From Chinchilla lanigera (Eukaryota; Chordata; Mammalia; Rodentia; Chinchillidae), in NCBI RefSeq assembly GCF_000276665.1, contig NW_004955433.1, positions 19,373,981 to 19,437,980 on the forward strand: a DNA stretch of 64,000 nucleotides. Direction: 5' to 3'. The number at the start of each line of letters is the position of its first letter. Within the stretch, counting starts at the first letter, position 1. Positions 60,350 to 64,000 of this stretch are shown piece by piece. The notes under the pieces are model-generated. The model had not been told where the DNA came from. It searched no databases and worked only from the letters and a program-made list of their open reading frames with translations. The translations under genes were made by a program, and so were the position numbers.

Positions 60350-61835
60350 ACCTCACTACCTTTTCTGCTTGCCTTGATCAATTCTTTGTTCAGGACAGAA
60401 AGAATCTAGAAACAATCCCCAGAGGGAGGCTCCAGCACCTAAAACCAGGTAACAGTAGGAAATAATTACTAAAATAAAAACAAATACAAATTTAAAACAA
60501 CCTCAGCTGGGAACAGTCTGTCAGTTTGAGATTTGACAAAACGGCTCAAGCTACTACCCAAGTAGCACGTGTGAAAATTACTCTCACTTAGGTAACTCAG
60601 ACGTTTCTCTTTCTTCTCCACTGACATAAGCCTGAATATCTTTTCTCTTTCACGTAATTGGCTGTCTGTACTGTATTTTCTGAAGACCCCCATGTCAATA
60701 TCTAGGCAAGTGAAATGTGAATGTCTTTGCAAATAGGAGAATAAATGCGTAACTTGGACACTTATAATAATCACATTAGTCAAAAGATGCATTCCAGGGA
60801 GTTTTTAATGCATCTAATAGAGGCCTGAGGACTCAGGGGAGCAGAAGGCCATAGGCCAAAGAATTTCAACCACATGAGAAGAAAACTAATGGCCCATTAA
60901 AGCACGCCCTGGAGTGCTTTATCCTTGTCACTGGAATTAGAATATATGTCTTTGTTTTAAAATAGAGTTCTGCTTTGATGACATTTTAACATGTGTTCTG
61001 CTTTTTCTCCATTGACTATCAGTACTTTAAAAGTTCAAACAGAAATTAAACTAAAAAAGAAGCAAATTAAACCTTTGGTTTCACAAAGAAACCAGAGGCA
61101 TTATGACAATTAAGTTATCGGGTAAGACTATGAAGTTATTCTGTAATCCAATTATTCTACAAAGGAATTTGGGTAGTGGGGTTTTGGGCAGCAAAAGTAA
61201 ACAGAAGGTTAATGCAATCCTAAAAACTATGATGCTTGGATTAACTCTTTGGATTGACTTCAGACTCTCAAATTAGTATCTGTTCAAATAGCTCTAAATT
61301 CCTGTGCTTTCATTAGCGAGGTTTTAACACTTAAATTGATCCGTAAAACTTGTGTGGTAATATCCATGTGGAAAATTCTAAAACTGGCAACGTTTTAAAG
61401 GAAATTTTTGAGGGTTCGTGAAAAATCTGTTCTTATCTTTGGAAAACAGGTTTTTCCTTTGGTTCTGCTAAATCAAGTAAATGTGTATCAGTAATTCACC
61501 TGCATATTAGTAGAAACCACTTCCATAGAAGTCTAATTACAAGATGTCATTATCAGCTTTTGTTAATAGCCATTGATAAAAGACTCAGAATGCTTAAGTA
61601 CAATGAGGAAAACCAAAGTATTTAGCCTCCAAATATGAAAGATTGTTGAGTCCAAGACAGAAAATGCACTGCTACTCTGGTCCTCTCTGTTTGGTGAAAA
61701 GCAGGAAAAAGATTCACAATCACAGAAAGTTTTCTACTGTCTTCCCCTCTGTTTTTCCTACATAAAGACTGGATGTAAATTCATCTTTATAATAATAACC
61801 TACCAGCAAAAAATTGCCAATGTCAGTGGAAGTGT
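60350..61835. other. Unique DNA, repeat-free
   Basis: No gene or repeat recognised. The 107-codon reverse frame at 60469-60792 has no domain. 61.0-61.6 kb has several ATTA-rich motifs. Confidence 0.4.
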
Positions 61836-62445
61836 TACCAGCATTTAGCTCCCAGGGAAATTCTTTCTAAGCTGTTGGTGTCCTGAACAATAAATTGAGC
61901 AAGACACACAGAAAATGTAGCAGGGGTGTACATCCATACAAAGAGGAAAAACAATACACTCTCCAGAGCAGGCCACTGAGCTGACTCATACCAGCTATGA
62001 AGAATAAGAAGGGGATCTTTTGTATCTTGAAATCCTAGATTGGCAAGTCTCATGCAATATGGCATTTGAGATGGTTGTCCGATGAAAATCTCACTTGGCC
62101 TGGCAACAGATTTAAACTATCTTATCAAACAGTCACTTAATTTCCTACCAGATGTAAATGAAGATTTGAAAACAGTATTTTTCTGATAGTTTCCCTGTAT
62201 AGTGCACTAGAATTTCCGGGTCATCCTAGGTTCTGTAATCTGTGCATGTGCCCTAGGTTTCATGACTTTGATTACGTCCCTTTTTATTGACAAGTTTTGC
62301 CCCAGCGCTAATCTCCTATCTCAGAATGTGAGCAGAATTTGTGCCCATAAATGCAATAAATTCCCACAGTTTTCCCACCTCTCAAGGCTGGGGCTGGTTT
62401 CCTTCGTCTTAGCACTTCTTTATAATTTACAGTTTAAGGCGGACT
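61836..62445 (-). mobile_element. LTR-like dispersed repeat, family X copy 2
   Basis: Whole-length partner of 4892-5465. Landmarks: ggtgtcctgaacaataaatt, cttggcctggcaacagattt, tccgggtcatcctaggttct, ttttgccccagcgctaatct. Same orientation as copy 1. Confidence 0.6.
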
Positions 62446-63235
62446 CCTAAACCAGCAAGAAAGAAGTTTTTCTCTCATTCCTGATGTCTATTGCACATGT
62501 TAAGGCCCTTGCTATTTATCTCTTATTAGTCTGTCTTTTCCAAGAGGCAATTAAAACCAGAACAAACACTCAGTGTCAATTTAAATTTATGGGAGTTGAA
62601 GAAAAATTATAATTTCCTTGAATAGGAAAAAAATCTGGTGTGCGGATGAGCAGCTCCATCAAAGCCTTGAATCTGAGCTCAGATTATCTGGTTGCATTTG
62701 CCAGTCTGCTGTCATGACTAAGAGCAGCGCTCATGGAAATACAAAAATGAATTCATTTACAATTTGGCTACACTGAAAGGGCAGCTCACAAAAATGCTCC
62801 AGTTCATAGAACAAGTGAAAAAAGCCATGTGCCTATGTAGAATTAATCACCCCCCAAAACCTACAACAAGAGTGGCTCCGGAAATGTGAAGGATTGGAAA
62901 TATACTGGAAAGATGTTCAAATTGCAACAGTGAATAATATATATGACTGGGAATTGAGCCCTACAAGTATTTATATTAAATACCCATTTGATGCAGTCAC
63001 GACACAGGGATCACCACAGAAATGGGAAACTGGAACAATCCTGGGCCCTTACCTGCTACTCATTAAAAGCATGATCTTTGAGTTCTCGAGACAGTCAGGG
63101 ACTTACAAGCTATTTTCACTGTGAATCATGACTTTTCACTTGGACTTATGCCTGTATATTTTCAATAGGTAATTAAAAGCAGAACAAAGTTTGACTTTTT
63201 TTTATATACTTTTTTACAATAAATCTTTGTCAAAT
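62446..63235. other. Unique DNA, possible conserved block
   Basis: Repeat-free. 62.62-62.8 kb has balanced composition (gcggatgagcagctccatca, aatctgagctcagattatct, actaagagcagcgctcatgg) unlike the surrounding AT-rich DNA. No open frame of note. Confidence 0.35.
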
Positions 63236-63239
63236 CTCT

Positions 63240-63665
63240 TCTGCATTGGAACATTATATGACCTCATCTTCCTTCAGGACTGAGGACACCAGAATAATAA
63301 CTTTATAGTGATAGTCAGCTAGACCCAAGAACCCTAAAGCCATTGATCTATACCTGTGATCCTCTAGATTCCTAGAAGCCACATGACAGATTACCACAGG
63401 CAGAAGCAATTCCTTCCTGGAAATGAAGCACTCATCAGCCAGGACGATTCCAGAACTGTCACATCAGGACTGAGATAATGACCAACCAGACTCCAGCCCA
63501 CCAGCTCATCCTTGAAGCTGGTCTCCTGTCTTTACGGCTGGGTAAATCTGAACTCTCGTGTCGGAGTGTGTCCCCTGCAGCTACTTAGGCTGGATTCCTT
63601 TCCAATATTCCCTCTAACTTACCAATTAAAGGTTTTTCCTGTAAATTTGTACTCCTGTTTTAATA
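63240..63665 (+). mobile_element. Possible LTR remnant
   Basis: Moderately GC-rich block ending in a degenerate polyadenylation-like ccaattaaaggtttttcctg followed by T-rich DNA, which resembles an LTR R/U5 boundary. No TATA or terminal repeats identified. Confidence 0.28.
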
Positions 63666-64000
63666 TCCATTTCTAAAGAAAGGACCCATGGTACCTGGCA
63701 ACACAAGAGTCACAGAAAAACTAATGTTGCATGGTGACATCGGAGACTTTACATATGATGTACAATTTTTTTCTTTTTTCTTTTTTTTAACATTTTAATC
63801 GGCAATGTGCCAAAATTCGGTTTTGGCATGGTCCACACTTGGAAAAATGTGTGTGCAGATGTGTGTGCATTTAAATCATTAAATTAAAATAAAGTAAAAT
63901 CTCTAAGTAATAGAAGATTAATGTACCCTCAAGTGTATCCATGAAGTATCTGTGGTATCTATGTATGTGTATAACATAGTTCTGATTAAATGCACTATTG

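Noticed and set aside
1..64000. CRISPR arrays, operons, phage or bacterial mobile elements
   Set aside because: Base composition, SINE/LINE content, microsatellites and lack of dense coding all show vertebrate nuclear DNA; no regularly spaced repeats were seen.

Overview
The window looks like non-coding nuclear DNA from a rodent, probably not a mouse or rat. The best lineage evidence is the mobile-element set. It has a tRNA-derived ID-type SINE whose body ends in a GGTACCGGAG-type box before the A-tail, 7SL-derived B1-like SINEs, and dimeric B1+ID elements. These sit among old L1, MIR, MaLR-type and DNA-transposon remains, plus several retroviral LTRs. B1-dID-type dimers are described from squirrel-, dormouse-, beaver- and cavy-related rodents. 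A castorimorph or similar rodent is therefore my guess, but the species is not proven.

I found no convincing functional host protein-coding gene or exon. Open frames are short, scattered over all frames and often lie inside repeats. The only gene-like DNA is a CpG-rich retrocopy at about 17.27-18.56 kb, which is frameshifted, has an A-rich tail and is flanked by 16-bp duplications.

Layout:
- 0-10 kb: LTR remnants, two ID SINEs and mostly unique AT-rich DNA.
- 10.3-13 kb: an L1 tail, a GC-richer unique block with homeodomain-like sites, and a 221-bp direct duplication flanking an old LTR and a B1.
- 14.4-20.5 kb: an antisense L1, a dimeric SINE, the retrocopy, and an older repeat split by an inverted/direct L1-like insertion.
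- 20.5-30 kb: sparse old repeats, one ID SINE and microsatellites.
- 30.4-31.7 kb: an old LTR holding three later insertions.
- 33.6-38.1 kb: the densest nested-insertion zone. It includes a hAT-type MITE and a retroposed 5' half of tRNA-Ile(UAU).
- 38.2-46 kb: mainly unique DNA with one perfect 18-bp hairpin.
- 46.5-47 kb: a mariner-type transposase fossil in inverted duplicate.
- 49-57 kb: microsatellites and a long sense-strand L1 carrying three ID SINEs.
- 57.9-64 kb: several LTR-like repeats, two of which match copies elsewhere in the window.

The history is repeated retrotransposition. An L1-type machinery (A-tails, 10-16-bp duplications) appears to have inserted the SINEs, the retrocopy and the tRNA half. 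The least described signal is a shared retroposon 3' end, with degenerate internal tandem units, seen in three insertions.

Repeat family names come from recognition by eye, not from a database search.
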